A stretch of DNA of 48,653 nucleotides. Source: a virus. The translations under genes and the position numbers were made by a program. The stretch lies in IMG/VR virus record IMGVR_UViG_3300025154_000144, positions 1-48,653 of that record; one strand, given 5' to 3'. The notes under the pieces are model-generated. The model searched no databases and was not told the origin of the DNA. It worked only from the letters and a program-made list of their open reading frames with translations. This document shows, in pieces, positions 15,077 to 22,421 of the stretch. Numbering within the stretch: the first letter of the stretch is position 1; each line of letters opens with the position of its first letter.

Positions 15077-15337
15077 ATGCCAACATTTGAAGATATTGAA
15101 ATTACTACTTCAGTATCTATAGATTTTGAAGTATTTTGTGGTACTTGTGGTGGAGGTTTATGTAATCAATCTGATACAAGACATTCTAGAAGTAGAAGTT
15201 ATGCTCAAGTAGTTGTAACAGTCTGTGAAGATTGTGTAGAAGCTGCAAGACAGGAAATTCGAGATGATCTTGAAAATCAAATACAAGAACTACAAGATAA
15301 AATACTAGAACTATCTGAATTAAAGGGTGAAAAATAA
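15077..15337 (+). CDS. Conserved phage zinc-binding coiled-coil protein
   Basis: 86 aa. FEVFCGTCGGGLCNQ and VCEDCVEAA give five Cys that could form a zinc knuckle; the last 30 residues are a coiled coil (IQELQDKILELSEL). I recognise the general pattern as a frequent small phage early protein of unknown function. It ends just before the strong promoter at 15352. Confidence 0.65.
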   Translation: MPTFEDIEITTSVSIDFEVFCGTCGGGLCNQSDTRHSRSRSYAQVVVTVCEDCVEAARQEIRDDLENQIQELQDKILELSELKGEK

Positions 15338-15351
15338 ATTTCACCTCCTTA

Positions 15352-15380
15352 TTGACAACCCAATTTACATGTGGTATATT
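15352..15380 (+). promoter_or_regulatory. Consensus sigma70 promoter
   Basis: TTGACA at 15352-15357, exactly 17 bases, then TATATT at 15375-15380. This is a near-perfect bacterial promoter inside the early block, with transcription expected from about 15387, just before two palindromes. Confidence 0.85.
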
Positions 15381-15395
15381 GTCAAAATCAACAAT

Positions 15396-15426
15396 GGGGA
15401 ACAGTTCCCCGGCTCCCATAATGGGA
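15396..15426 (+). promoter_or_regulatory. Two tandem operator-like palindromes in the leader
   Basis: GGGGAACAGTTCCCC (15396-15410) and TCCCATAATGGGA (15414-15426) are both perfect inverted repeats around a central A, three bases apart, within about 40 bases of the predicted start site. As DNA they look like repressor operators placed to block the promoter; as RNA their one-base loops are poor hairpins, so DNA-level action is favoured. Confidence 0.6.
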
Positions 15427-15461
15427 ATATTAAGAACAACCTTAATTTGAGGAATAATATC

Positions 15462-15875
15462 ATGGCAAAAGAACTCGTAGTCGCTCGCTTCCAATTGAAA
15501 GATGAAAACAACAATGCTATCCTGGACGAAGAAGGAAAAGCAACTTGGCAAGAAGCCTCTGTGGAATATGACTTTGGGGACAATCTGGATATGGCCGTAG
15601 AAGCCTGTGGTGCTGATACCGTTTTCTCTAATTTCAAAGCTAATGCTCGTGTAGCTCTGCAATCCATCGTCCGTACCCACCTCAAGGCTGGTGCCGCCCC
15701 TGAGAAAATCCAGGAAGTTGTCAACGGATGGAAACCTGGTGTGGTTGCTGAGAAAGTCACTGTTGATCCGAAGGCTGCCTTCATGGCTGCATTTGCTTCT
15801 TATCCGCTTGAGAAAAAATTAGAACTGCTCAAACAGTTTGGTGTTCCTGAGGAAGCTCTGGCCTCAATGATGTAA
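15462..15875 (+). CDS. Independently controlled early protein, unknown
   Basis: 137 aa from ATG 15462, with GAGGAA nine bases upstream. The gene stands alone between a consensus promoter with tandem palindromes and a strong terminator, so it is probably an abundant, switchable product. The protein starts with beta strands (LVVARFQLKDENNNAIL), has an acidic middle (VEYDFGDNLDMAVEACGA), then helices (VALQSIVRTHLKAGAAPEKI). It resembles a family of phage early proteins I know only as hypothetical. Codons are clearly more GC-ended than those of the preceding small genes. Confidence 0.7.
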   Translation: MAKELVVARFQLKDENNNAILDEEGKATWQEASVEYDFGDNLDMAVEACGADTVFSNFKANARVALQSIVRTHLKAGAAPEKIQEVVNGWKPGVVAEKVTVDPKAAFMAAFASYPLEKKLELLKQFGVPEEALASMM

Positions 15876-15888
15876 GATAAGGGTAAGT

Positions 15889-15925
15889 TCCCTGGCGGAC
15901 TTGTTGTCCGCTGGGGATTTTTATT
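15889..15925 (+). terminator. Rho-independent terminator
   Basis: A 12-bp stem (TCCCTGGCGGAC with GTCCGCTGGGGA, including G-U pairs) closes a 5-base loop and is followed by TTTTTATT. It ends the 137-aa gene's transcript. It is the only textbook intrinsic terminator I found in the window. Confidence 0.85.
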
Positions 15926-15934
15926 TAACTAAGT

Positions 15935-15959
15935 GAAGCACCAAATAATTCAAATAAGC
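15935..15959. repeat. Possible decayed 25-bp palindromic element
   Basis: The centre and right arm (AATAATTCAA and a terminal AGC) match the element family, but the left arm has lost CT and TT. It sits in the expected position, between a gene end and the next start. Confidence 0.3.
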
Positions 15960-15972
15960 TAAGGAGTCCACC

Positions 15973-16182
15973 ATGACTACAACACAAATCTACTGGAACA
16001 CAAAACTCAATTGTTGCATGACACGTCTTTGGTATGAAGAAAAAACTGAGAATGAGAAGGGTGAACTGGTTGGGAAGATAGTTCAGAAAATGAAAGAAAT
16101 TCCTACACCTGAAGAAGCTGCAGATAAATTCATGTCTTCCAGATACTGCACAGTTCCAATAACTCCTGAGGTGAAGAAATGA
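15973..16182 (+). CDS. Small protein, unknown
   Basis: 69 aa, TAAGGAG ribosome site. Two adjacent Cys (NCCMTRLWYEE) and a charged helical end. It overlaps the ligase start by four bases (ATGA), so may be co-translated with it; no function recognised. Confidence 0.55.
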   Translation: MTTTQIYWNTKLNCCMTRLWYEEKTENEKGELVGKIVQKMKEIPTPEEAADKFMSSRYCTVPITPEVKK

Positions 16183-17063
16183 GTCTCCTCAAACGTAAAG
16201 ACATAATGCTGGCCACTCCATTCTCTGAGTCCCGCCTCCTAAACCAAGGCCACTACAGAACTTCGTGGACACCCCCTTACATCATTCAACCTAAACTCAA
16301 TGGTGAACGTTGTAGAGCATTAGTTGGCCCTTCATCTAATTCATCAGTATGCCTACTCCTCAGCAGTACTGACAGCATCATCTCAACTGTTCCTCACATC
16401 AATCAGGCAATGTTAAGTTTACCTCCTGGTGAGTATGACGGTGAACTGTATGTCCACGGTTGGACTTTCTCTGAAATACACTCAGTTGTCTCAACAACTG
16501 TTGGAATTCATCCTAAGGCCGGAATGATGGAATATCATATCTTTGACATAATCACTGATGAACCTCAACTCTACAGGTGTCAAAATCTTAGTGCAAATTT
16601 TGCCCTAAACTGTAGTAAAATTCCCAGTTGCATCAAAAAGGTTCCATTCTACCCTGTTATGACACATGCAGATATTATGTCTCACTATGACAGTTTCATC
16701 GACGACGGCTACGAGGGCTTTATCCTCAGAGAAATCTCCTCACCTTACATCCGTAAGCGTAGTCAACAGATGATGAAATTTAAGCCAAAGGCCACAGACA
16801 TTTACCCAATTCTTACACCCCTTGAGGCAATTTCTGAGTCTGGAACACCCCTCAAAATGATCGGAGCTTTCATGTGTATAGATGAAATGGGAACCAGTTT
16901 TAAGGTAGGTGCTGGTAAGTTGTCTCACGCACAACGTGCGGAGTATTGGCAAATGTGGCTTGACACACCCTTCTCCAAATGGAAACTCCGCGTCGAGTAT
17001 CAAGTCCTTAGTGACAAAAACAACGTACCCTTATTCAGTAGGGCTGTAGAAGTAATAATATGA
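16179..17063 (+). CDS. ATP-dependent DNA ligase
   Basis: 294 aa, a minimal ligase. The nucleotidyltransferase signature is PKLNGERCRA, with the adenylated Lys near residue 38. Further motifs are EYDGELYVHG (III), EYHIFDII (IIIa), GYEGFILRE near residue 177 (IV) and QMMKFKPK near 198 (V). The C-terminal part (FKVGAGKLSHAQRAEYW) fits the OB-fold domain. It would seal nicks during phage replication and repair. A 25-bp palindrome begins two bases after its stop. Confidence 0.92.
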   Translation: MSLLKRKDIMLATPFSESRLLNQGHYRTSWTPPYIIQPKLNGERCRALVGPSSNSSVCLLLSSTDSIISTVPHINQAMLSLPPGEYDGELYVHGWTFSEIHSVVSTTVGIHPKAGMMEYHIFDIITDEPQLYRCQNLSANFALNCSKIPSCIKKVPFYPVMTHADIMSHYDSFIDDGYEGFILREISSPYIRKRSQQMMKFKPKATDIYPILTPLEAISESGTPLKMIGAFMCIDEMGTSFKVGAGKLSHAQRAEYWQMWLDTPFSKWKLRVEYQVLSDKNNVPLFSRAVEVII

Positions 17064-17065
17064 TT

Positions 17066-17090
17066 GCTACATTAAATAATTAAACACAGC
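17066..17090. repeat. 25-bp palindromic element, copy 6
   Basis: Two bases after the ligase stop and 39 bases before the next start. Flanking TTG and CAA extend its inverted repeat by a few bases. Confidence 0.88.
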
Positions 17091-17129
17091 AATCTCAAAT
17101 AATCTAAATAAGGCCAAAGAGGTAATATC

Positions 17130-17426
17130 ATGAGAAATTTTCCTAGAATAACAATTTCTATTCAACTTGATGAATATGATTTAAGTAAAGATAAAACAAT
17201 AGTAATTCCTATATCTGCATATCTAATTAGAGAATCAATGCAACCTATTGATTTTCCTGATTCAGTCCCAGATGGATTTACACGTATGTTATGTACTAAT
17301 CCTAACACAATTTCCAAAACTCTAAAAAATAGAAAAGAATTTGCTAATATGATTGCTAAAGAAGTTACTGAATTAATATTAGCTGAATTCTCTTCTAATG
17401 ATACTAAGATAGGGTATAAGTTATGA
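17130..17426 (+). CDS. Small protein, unknown
   Basis: 98 aa with AGAGGTAAT upstream. Beta-rich start (RITISIQLDEYDLS) and helical end (EFANMIAKEVTELILAEF). AT-ended codons. The stop overlaps the next start (ATGA). No family recognised. Confidence 0.55.
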   Translation: MRNFPRITISIQLDEYDLSKDKTIVIPISAYLIRESMQPIDFPDSVPDGFTRMLCTNPNTISKTLKNRKEFANMIAKEVTELILAEFSSNDTKIGYKL

Positions 17427-17767
17427 AACCTCAACCTAAAGTATATCTCCCAAATCCAGGCTGCCACGATTTCACAGCAGCCCATAAATACGGAGAACTC
17501 ATTCATCTCACCACCGGACGTCTTAAACTCACCGGTACTGGCAATATCTACCGCCAAATGTACAATATCCTTAAGGACTCCAGTCCTGACGACCACCTCC
17601 TAATCTGTGGCCCAACCATAGCTAACGTAATAGCGACCTCGATCCTTATCTCACTACATGGACGGGTAAATACTCTCATCTTCTGTAGTGATGCTAAGAC
17701 TGGTCAAGGACGCTACTTCTTAAGAACCATAAACGTAAACTCTAATGAGGAGAATCCCAATGCCTGA
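17423..17767 (+). CDS. Conserved phage protein, unknown
   Basis: 114 aa. The pattern LPNPGCHDFTAAHKYGEL, then YRQMYNIL and DDHLLICG, then ISLHGRVNTLIF, matches a family I have seen in many phage replication regions without assigned function. It lies between two overlapping genes, in a GC-richer codon style than the preceding gene. Confidence 0.65.
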   Translation: MKPQPKVYLPNPGCHDFTAAHKYGELIHLTTGRLKLTGTGNIYRQMYNILKDSSPDDHLLICGPTIANVIATSILISLHGRVNTLIFCSDAKTGQGRYFLRTINVNSNEENPNA

Positions 17768-18029
17768 ACTCAAATCTGTATACTTCGCACCTGACGGCAA
17801 ATACTTCGGCACCGAGGGGGAGTGTGTCCGTTATGAAGAAATCCAGGAACTCTCTAAACTCATAATTCAAACTTCAAACAAACTCAATCAAAATGAGTCT
17901 TACATTCTTGCTGAGAAACTCCACTCTCAGTACAACCTGTTAGCTAAAGAAGTTTATGGCCAAATAGATGAATTCACTCTAAGTCTTTATAAGAAAGATC
18001 CAACTGTAACGGAAGAGGTAAAAAAATGA
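17760..18029 (+). CDS. Small protein, unknown
   Basis: 89 aa from ATG 17760, with GAGGAG seven bases upstream; it overlaps the previous stop by eight bases. The start (MPELKSVYFAPDGKYFGTE) resembles a short beta hairpin, followed by helices. It overlaps the nuclease gene start by four bases, suggesting co-translation with it. Confidence 0.55.
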   Translation: MPELKSVYFAPDGKYFGTEGECVRYEEIQELSKLIIQTSNKLNQNESYILAEKLHSQYNLLAKEVYGQIDEFTLSLYKKDPTVTEEVKK

Positions 18030-18994
18030 TAGTCCCAAACCTTCCTGTTCCCTCACATCCTTCCCATGAAATCATGGACTCAACAAAGTTGAAGGAGTAT
18101 ATGGAATGTCCACGTAAGTTCTTCTACAAATACATTCTTGGCTGGAACTCCTCACGACCCTCCAACCACTTGGTCTTCGGAAGTGCTGTCCATCTGGCCA
18201 TGGAACATCTGATCCTCAACGGCTATCACGCCAATGCTGTAGTAGATGCTATGGAACTCTTTAACTCACACTACCGTGAGCAGTTCCCTCAGGAAACAGA
18301 TTTCCTGTATGAACCCAAAACTCCTATGCGTTTCTTTGGCCTCCTCTTAGAGTATATTAAGGAATATGCCTCTGACCATCATGACTTCGAGGTCTACAAA
18401 ACGGAAATCGGCGGAACCATTCCCCTCAGCTCTAACCCTAACCACGTGTTGGCTTGGAAGATGGACACAATCCTCTTCAACCGTCACACTCAGATGTACT
18501 TCTCATTGGAGCACAAGACAAAGCAAGGTAACTCCATTAATAAGTCTTATGAGATAGATTTCAAAATGGGTCCTCAGGTCGGCACCTACACACATGTCCT
18601 CAATAGTCTGTTCAATCCTATGGACGTTGAAGGAATTATAATTAATTGTATGTGCATGAAGAAAACCAAGCAACCTGAATACATTCTCAAACGCATTCCT
18701 ATCCACATGAATAACACCAACATGCTGGTATGGCTCGAGATGTGTAAATCTTGGCTGGACACAATTCACCTAGATTACTTAGCTCTAAGTGAAGCCAGTG
18801 ACCATGATGACGTCTTGAAACCCTTCAAAATGAACCCTGGCTCATGTAGTAACTGGGGAGCAACCTGCCAATACTGTGACCTTTGCCAGAGTTGGCCCAA
18901 TCCTCTCCAACATCTGAATCAAATGCCTCTAGACATGGAGCGGAGGTTCTGGAATCCTTTGGAGGAAGATTTGAGGGAGAAGATGATATTATGA
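18026..18994 (+). CDS. Cas4/RecB-like PD-(D/E)xK nuclease with iron-sulfur cysteines
   Basis: 322 aa. The N-terminal box STKLKEYMECPRKFFYKY holds the first Cys, followed by FGSAVHLAMEHLI (the HxxxE-type helix), a metal-binding pair with SLEHKTK near residue 160, and QVGTYTHVL (the QxxxY box). Three more Cys lie near 274-288 (GSCSNWGATCQYCDLC), giving the four-Cys 4Fe-4S arrangement of Cas4/AddB nucleases. Close linkage to the Sak4-like ATPase and an SSB candidate suggests a phage recombination or end-processing set. No CRISPR array is present. Confidence 0.88.
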   Translation: MIVPNLPVPSHPSHEIMDSTKLKEYMECPRKFFYKYILGWNSSRPSNHLVFGSAVHLAMEHLILNGYHANAVVDAMELFNSHYREQFPQETDFLYEPKTPMRFFGLLLEYIKEYASDHHDFEVYKTEIGGTIPLSSNPNHVLAWKMDTILFNRHTQMYFSLEHKTKQGNSINKSYEIDFKMGPQVGTYTHVLNSLFNPMDVEGIIINCMCMKKTKQPEYILKRIPIHMNNTNMLVWLEMCKSWLDTIHLDYLALSEASDHDDVLKPFKMNPGSCSNWGATCQYCDLCQSWPNPLQHLNQMPLDMERRFWNPLEEDLREKMIL

Positions 18995-19185
18995 TAACTG
19001 AAGAATCCCAACATGACAGGGACCTCCGGGCTGAACGCACCTTACTCTCAATCACCCTCAACATGAATGAAAAAGAACTGTTGAATTTTCTTAATGAGTA
19101 TGGTATTGAGATCTTTGAATACAACCTCATACTATCTAAACACAGTAGGATAATTGAAAGGTTGAAAGAAGAAACTAAAAAATAG
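18991..19185 (+). CDS. Small helical protein, unknown
   Basis: 64 aa from ATG 18991, overlapping the nuclease stop (ATGA) and preceded by GAGGGAGA. All-helical, acidic N-terminus and basic C-terminus. A longer frame beginning inside the nuclease gene is rejected for lack of a ribosome site. Function unknown. Confidence 0.5.
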   Translation: MITEESQHDRDLRAERTLLSITLNMNEKELLNFLNEYGIEIFEYNLILSKHSRIIERLKEETKK

Positions 19186-19194
19186 GAGTAACCC

Positions 19195-19440
19195 ATGTAC
19201 AAGTCTGAAATAACTAATAAAGTAGCAGAAAAAAAGTTCCTTACTAAACGTACCAAAACGGCTGTTGATCTACACAAAATGGAAACAACTATAGCTACCA
19301 TTCTTGACTCAGATTTAATCTCAGCAGGGGATAAGTTCAAGTTAAAAGTGGCAAGACAAAACATTGACGAAATTATCCTTAACTGGGATGATGACTACAC
19401 TAATAAATTAATTCAGAAATTAACCAATGAGGTTAAATAA
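19195..19440 (+). CDS. Small basic helical protein, unknown
   Basis: 81 aa, start after TAGGAGTAAC. Lys-rich N-terminal helix (VAEKKFLTKRTKTAVDLHK) and an acidic end. Its stop overlaps the ATPase start (TAATG). It may work with the ATPase, by position only. Confidence 0.5.
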   Translation: MYKSEITNKVAEKKFLTKRTKTAVDLHKMETTIATILDSDLISAGDKFKLKVARQNIDEIILNWDDDYTNKLIQKLTNEVK

Positions 19441-20189
19441 TGACAACTGAAATAAATATAACATCTGCAACGGCTGCTGAGGACATTTACAGGGGAATGA
19501 AGTCCCCTCTCATCCTCATTATTGGCAAGTCTGGCCGAGGCAAGTCCACCGCCATGAGGGGTCTCGATCCTACCAAAACTTGCGTGATCAACATCCTGGG
19601 AAAACCCTTTCCTTTCCCTCGTGGAGTGCAATATAGGGAAAAGGAAAACATGCTAATAAGCTCTGATCCTGGCCAAATCCTCAAATACATGAAGTACGTC
19701 TCTGAGGACCCCAAGATGTCTCACGTCACCAATCTTATCATCGACGACGGACATTATGAGATGGTCACAGAGTTTATGAATAAGTCATTGGAAAAAGGCT
19801 ATGATAAATTTACTTCCATGGCCAAGAATATCTTCAACATTCTCATCATGGGAACTAAACTTCGCTCCAACCTTAAGGTTTTCTTTCTCTGTCACGAAGA
19901 AGATACCGGCTACGAACGTAAGATTAAGACCCTAGGCAAACTGTTGGACGAGAAGGTCACCTTGGAAGGTCTCAGCACCATAGTGCTCTTTGCCGAGTTG
20001 GAAGTAGAGAATGACAAACGAATATACTACTTCGCTACTCAATCCAACGGACAGACCACCGCTAAATCGCCATACGATATGTTTCCCATCAGGATCCCCA
20101 ATGACCTTAAACTTGTGAGTGATCGGATAGATGAGTATTATCAGGAAATTCCACTGTCCAATTCTAAGTTGGACTTCACCCTGAAGTAA
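19440..20189 (+). CDS. Sak4-like AAA/RecA-fold recombination ATPase
   Basis: 249 aa. Walker A GKSGRGKST near residues 28-36, Walker B NLIIDDGH near 97, and a later NILIMGTKLRSNLKVFFLCHE strand-sensor region typical of the phage AAA_24/Sak4 family. These proteins act in ssDNA annealing or recombination. Neighbours fit: Cas4-like nuclease upstream and a DUF669-like ssDNA-binding candidate downstream. I am confident of the P-loop fold, less so of the exact subfamily. Confidence 0.85.
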   Translation: MTTEINITSATAAEDIYRGMKSPLILIIGKSGRGKSTAMRGLDPTKTCVINILGKPFPFPRGVQYREKENMLISSDPGQILKYMKYVSEDPKMSHVTNLIIDDGHYEMVTEFMNKSLEKGYDKFTSMAKNIFNILIMGTKLRSNLKVFFLCHEEDTGYERKIKTLGKLLDEKVTLEGLSTIVLFAELEVENDKRIYYFATQSNGQTTAKSPYDMFPIRIPNDLKLVSDRIDEYYQEIPLSNSKLDFTLK

Positions 20190-20217
20190 GATTAACCTTA
20201 ATTTTTGGAGAATTAAA

Positions 20218-20511
20218 ATGTCTAAAAAATCTGTATTAACTTGTTCGTCTGAGAAAGTAGCTCCTGTAGGAAGTAAAGTTTTAAATTACGTTGTAGAATT
20301 AAGAAATTTGTCAGAACAACTTATATGCACAGTTAATGATAAATTAAGTTGTATTAGCAATGCTGTTCCACCAAGCACCTCATCATTGTGTAGTATTGAA
20401 GTGCCTGATAATAATTACCCTCCTTATTTTTCAGAGTTGAATTATCAATTGCAACAAATTAATGAAAATTTAACTCAAATTTTTGATGCTATAAAAAGAG
20501 TAGAACTTTAA
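20218..20511 (+). CDS. Tandem paralogue 1, unknown
   Basis: 97 aa. Its C-terminal half (VNDKLSCISNAVPP, then NNYPPYFSELNYQLQQIN and RVEL at the end) is nearly repeated in the next gene. The first 40 residues are unique. The protein looks like a short helical oligomerisation module with a Pro/Tyr linker. The ribosome site TTGGAG is present. Strongly AT-ended codons. Confidence 0.6.
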   Translation: MSKKSVLTCSSEKVAPVGSKVLNYVVELRNLSEQLICTVNDKLSCISNAVPPSTSSLCSIEVPDNNYPPYFSELNYQLQQINENLTQIFDAIKRVEL

Positions 20512-20531
20512 CCTCAACCCAGGAGTAATTA

Positions 20532-20759
20532 ATGTCTGAACTAATCTCAAAAAAGTATGTAAAATCTGATCAGGTAGTAATTAAAGTTAATGATAAATTA
20601 AGTTGTATTAGTGATTCAGTTCCTCCAGCTCCTGCTGAAAATGCTAAAGCTTATAGTAATAATTACCCTCCTTATTTTTCAGAGTTGAATTTTCAACTTG
20701 CAATAATTAACTCTAATTTAAATAAAATTCTTAATAATATATATCGAGTAGAACTTTAA
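20532..20759 (+). CDS. Tandem paralogue 2, mosaic of its neighbours
   Basis: 75 aa. The first 12 residues (MSELISKKYVKS) equal those of paralogue 3, while the rest (VNDKLSCISDSVPP, NNYPPYFSELNFQL, RVEL) matches paralogue 1. The upstream leader (AGGAGTAATTA) is also shared with paralogue 3. This is a chimera produced by unequal exchange or slippage. Function unknown. Confidence 0.6.
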   Translation: MSELISKKYVKSDQVVIKVNDKLSCISDSVPPAPAENAKAYSNNYPPYFSELNFQLAIINSNLNKILNNIYRVEL

Positions 20760-20779
20760 CCTTAACCAAGGAGTAATTA

Positions 20780-21073
20780 ATGTCTGAATTAATTTCAAAG
20801 AAGTATGTAAAATCTACACCCTCAGGTGCAACGCCGGGTACTGCTCATGTTGAAGCAATCTTAGCTGCACCTACAACCATAACCTCAACTACAACTGAAG
20901 TTGTGAAGGAGAAACCCTCAACAGTAACAGATACCCTTGAACTAAGTATTCAAAGCATCACCGATGTTATCACCCTTCTAGACTCCTTACCTCGTGTGGG
21001 AGGGAAACTTCCTGATAAGGTCATCTTGGCCCTTGGCAAACTCCACGGCGCTCTGAATCTTCTCAGAAAATAA
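20780..21073 (+). CDS. Tandem paralogue 3, unknown
   Basis: 97 aa. Shares leader and first 12 residues with paralogue 2, then diverges into an Ala/Thr-rich stretch and a C-terminal helix pair (LELSIQSITDVITLLDSL, then ILALGKLHGALNLLRK). Codon use becomes GC-richer after residue 40, as if the shared 5' end were spliced onto an unrelated gene. Confidence 0.55.
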   Translation: MSELISKKYVKSTPSGATPGTAHVEAILAAPTTITSTTTEVVKEKPSTVTDTLELSIQSITDVITLLDSLPRVGGKLPDKVILALGKLHGALNLLRK

Positions 21074-21128
21074 GAATTGCACAATCACTGTGCACAATAA
21101 CAAACATTAACTTAAATTGGAGAAACAC

Positions 21129-21587
21129 ATGTCTGACTACGATCCTACTGCTGATTACGAAACTGGTGGAGAAATAATCATAGACGTTGATACTTCAGAT
21201 GCCGTCGAGCCGTCTGTTGTTGAAGACGGAGAGTACAAGATTCGTATTACCGGTTTCAATAAGGACAATGGAAAGATTATTCGCATTGACAAAAACGGTG
21301 GAAAGTATTTCCTAACTGTCTTTGACATTCCTAACGAACCAGCCTCAAAATCTTTCTCAAAATTCTTCTCAATCCCTGACGAGACGATGATGGATAAGAA
21401 GAAACTCAACAGTTCTAAATGGGAGCTGGAGCTGTTCAAAAGGGCCTTTGGCTTGTCTGAACTCAACTTCTCCACAATGGTAGGAGCTGAGGGTTGGGCT
21501 ATGTTAGGAACACAAGTAGACGAACAGTATGGGGACAAGAACTATGTGAAGAAGTTTATCACTGGCCCGGATGAAAATGCATTCTAA
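21129..21587 (+). CDS. DUF669-like ssDNA-binding protein candidate
   Basis: 152 aa from ATG 21129, after TTGGAGAAA. Layout fits the DUF669/phage SSB pattern: acidic start, VEDGEYKIRITGF, a central region with GKYFLTVFDIPNEPASKSFSKFF, and a helical end (KWELELFKRAFGLSEL). Such proteins occur beside Sak4-type ATPases and are thought to bind ssDNA. The link rests on pattern and neighbourhood. Confidence 0.65.
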   Translation: MSDYDPTADYETGGEIIIDVDTSDAVEPSVVEDGEYKIRITGFNKDNGKIIRIDKNGGKYFLTVFDIPNEPASKSFSKFFSIPDETMMDKKKLNSSKWELELFKRAFGLSELNFSTMVGAEGWAMLGTQVDEQYGDKNYVKKFITGPDENAF

Positions 21588-21597
21588 ATTCTTTATT

Positions 21598-21622
21598 GCT
21601 GTGTTAAATAAATAAACGTAGC
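21598..21622. repeat. 25-bp palindromic element, copy 7
   Basis: Lies 10 bases after the SSB-like gene and 20 bases before the interrupted tRNA. All invariant positions are present. Confidence 0.87.
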
Positions 21623-21642
21623 AATCAACATTAACTGTAATG

Positions 21643-21864
21643 ATGAGAGTGGCGGAATTGGTAGACGCAACAACTCATGTGAAGTAAATGACGATGATAA
21701 TCGGAATATGGTAACATATTCGAAACGTAAATGCGGATTATCGGGAACTCAACAAACGAGCAGAGATAGCCCAATGCACGTCAAATGAGAAAAGTCAGAC
21801 GGCTCGATTAAGTTTAGTTCTGACCATAAACTGCTTCTTGCAGGTTCGAATCCTGCCTCTCATC
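21643..21864 (+). tRNA. Interrupted tRNA-like gene (Leu-type D arm; candidate intron)
   Basis: The 5' part has acceptor strand ATGAGAG (21643-21649) and a D arm GCG..CGC with GAATTGGTAGA, typical of tRNA-Leu. The 3' part has a T arm GCAGG-TTCGAAT-CCTGC (21840-21856) and the matching acceptor strand CTCTCAT (21857-21863). About 220 bases separate the ends, roughly 130 more than a tRNA. The insert has hairpins CGAT-GATA-ATCG (21692-21703) and GAATATG-GTAA-CATATTC with a GNRA loop (21704-21721), and a 6-bp pair GTCAGA/TCTGAC (21794-21799/21819-21824). A reduced group I intron is possible, but the core is smaller than usual and I cannot fix the splice sites or anticodon. CCA is not encoded. Confidence 0.5.
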
Positions 21865-21890
21865 ATTAACAATCTTTGGAGTACTTAATT

Positions 21891-22100
21891 ATGAATAATC
21901 AATTACAAGATTTTGCACGTGCAGAACTTAAAGCAGGTTTAGCACAATTACCTGAATCAAATCATATGATTTTTAAGCATATGTACTCTCACAAAAATTT
22001 AGATTTACCAATAGATGAAGTTGTAGATAAAATGCCCGAAGAACAACTTGACTGGGCTATGCAACAAGTTCAAAATTCTATTGCTAAATTAACTAAATAA
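21891..22100 (+). CDS. Small protein, unknown
   Basis: 69 aa from ATG 21891, with TTGGAG upstream. Contains FARAELKAGLAQLPESNHMIFKHMY split by short loops, a pattern (LPE..Q..F..MYS, then MP..QLDWAM.QV) that I know from small phage proteins of unknown function. It directly follows the tRNA-like gene. Confidence 0.6.
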   Translation: MNNQLQDFARAELKAGLAQLPESNHMIFKHMYSHKNLDLPIDEVVDKMPEEQLDWAMQQVQNSIAKLTK

Positions 22101-22112
22101 GGATCTGAAACT

Positions 22113-22421
22113 ATGTCACTTCCATCTTTAGATAATGACTTTCGCCCCAGGTTCTCCGGTGAAATCACCCCTGCACAGGCCCAAATCCTGTCACAAATCC
22201 TCCCTCATGGAATGAAGAAACATCTCGTCCAGGTCTTTGTTAACGGAGTCATTGATCTCCACGCTCGTGGTGGACAAACCGCTCTTGGTGCCATAGTTTC
22301 AGAATTTATCTCAATCAACCAACTCCTCCTCATTGGCCTCAGAGTAAGTCGTGAGAGGAAGATTAAGGAGTTAGAAAAGAAATTGGAGGAACTGAGAAAT
22401 GTACAAAGTAACAATACATAA
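22113..22421 (+). CDS. Helical protein, unknown
   Basis: 102 aa. Begins SLPSLDNDFRPRFSGEITPA, then helical segments, ending in a coiled coil (RERKIKELEKKLEELRNV). It overlaps the DUF4326 gene by 23 bases. Function unknown. Confidence 0.55.
   Translation: MSLPSLDNDFRPRFSGEITPAQAQILSQILPHGMKKHLVQVFVNGVIDLHARGGQTALGAIVSEFISINQLLLIGLRVSRERKIKELEKKLEELRNVQSNNT

Noticed and set aside
21643-21864. tmRNA
   Set aside because: Length about 220 and a complete D arm with GAATTGGTAGA do not fit tmRNA; the expected tag-peptide frame and 5' UUCGAC signature are missing.
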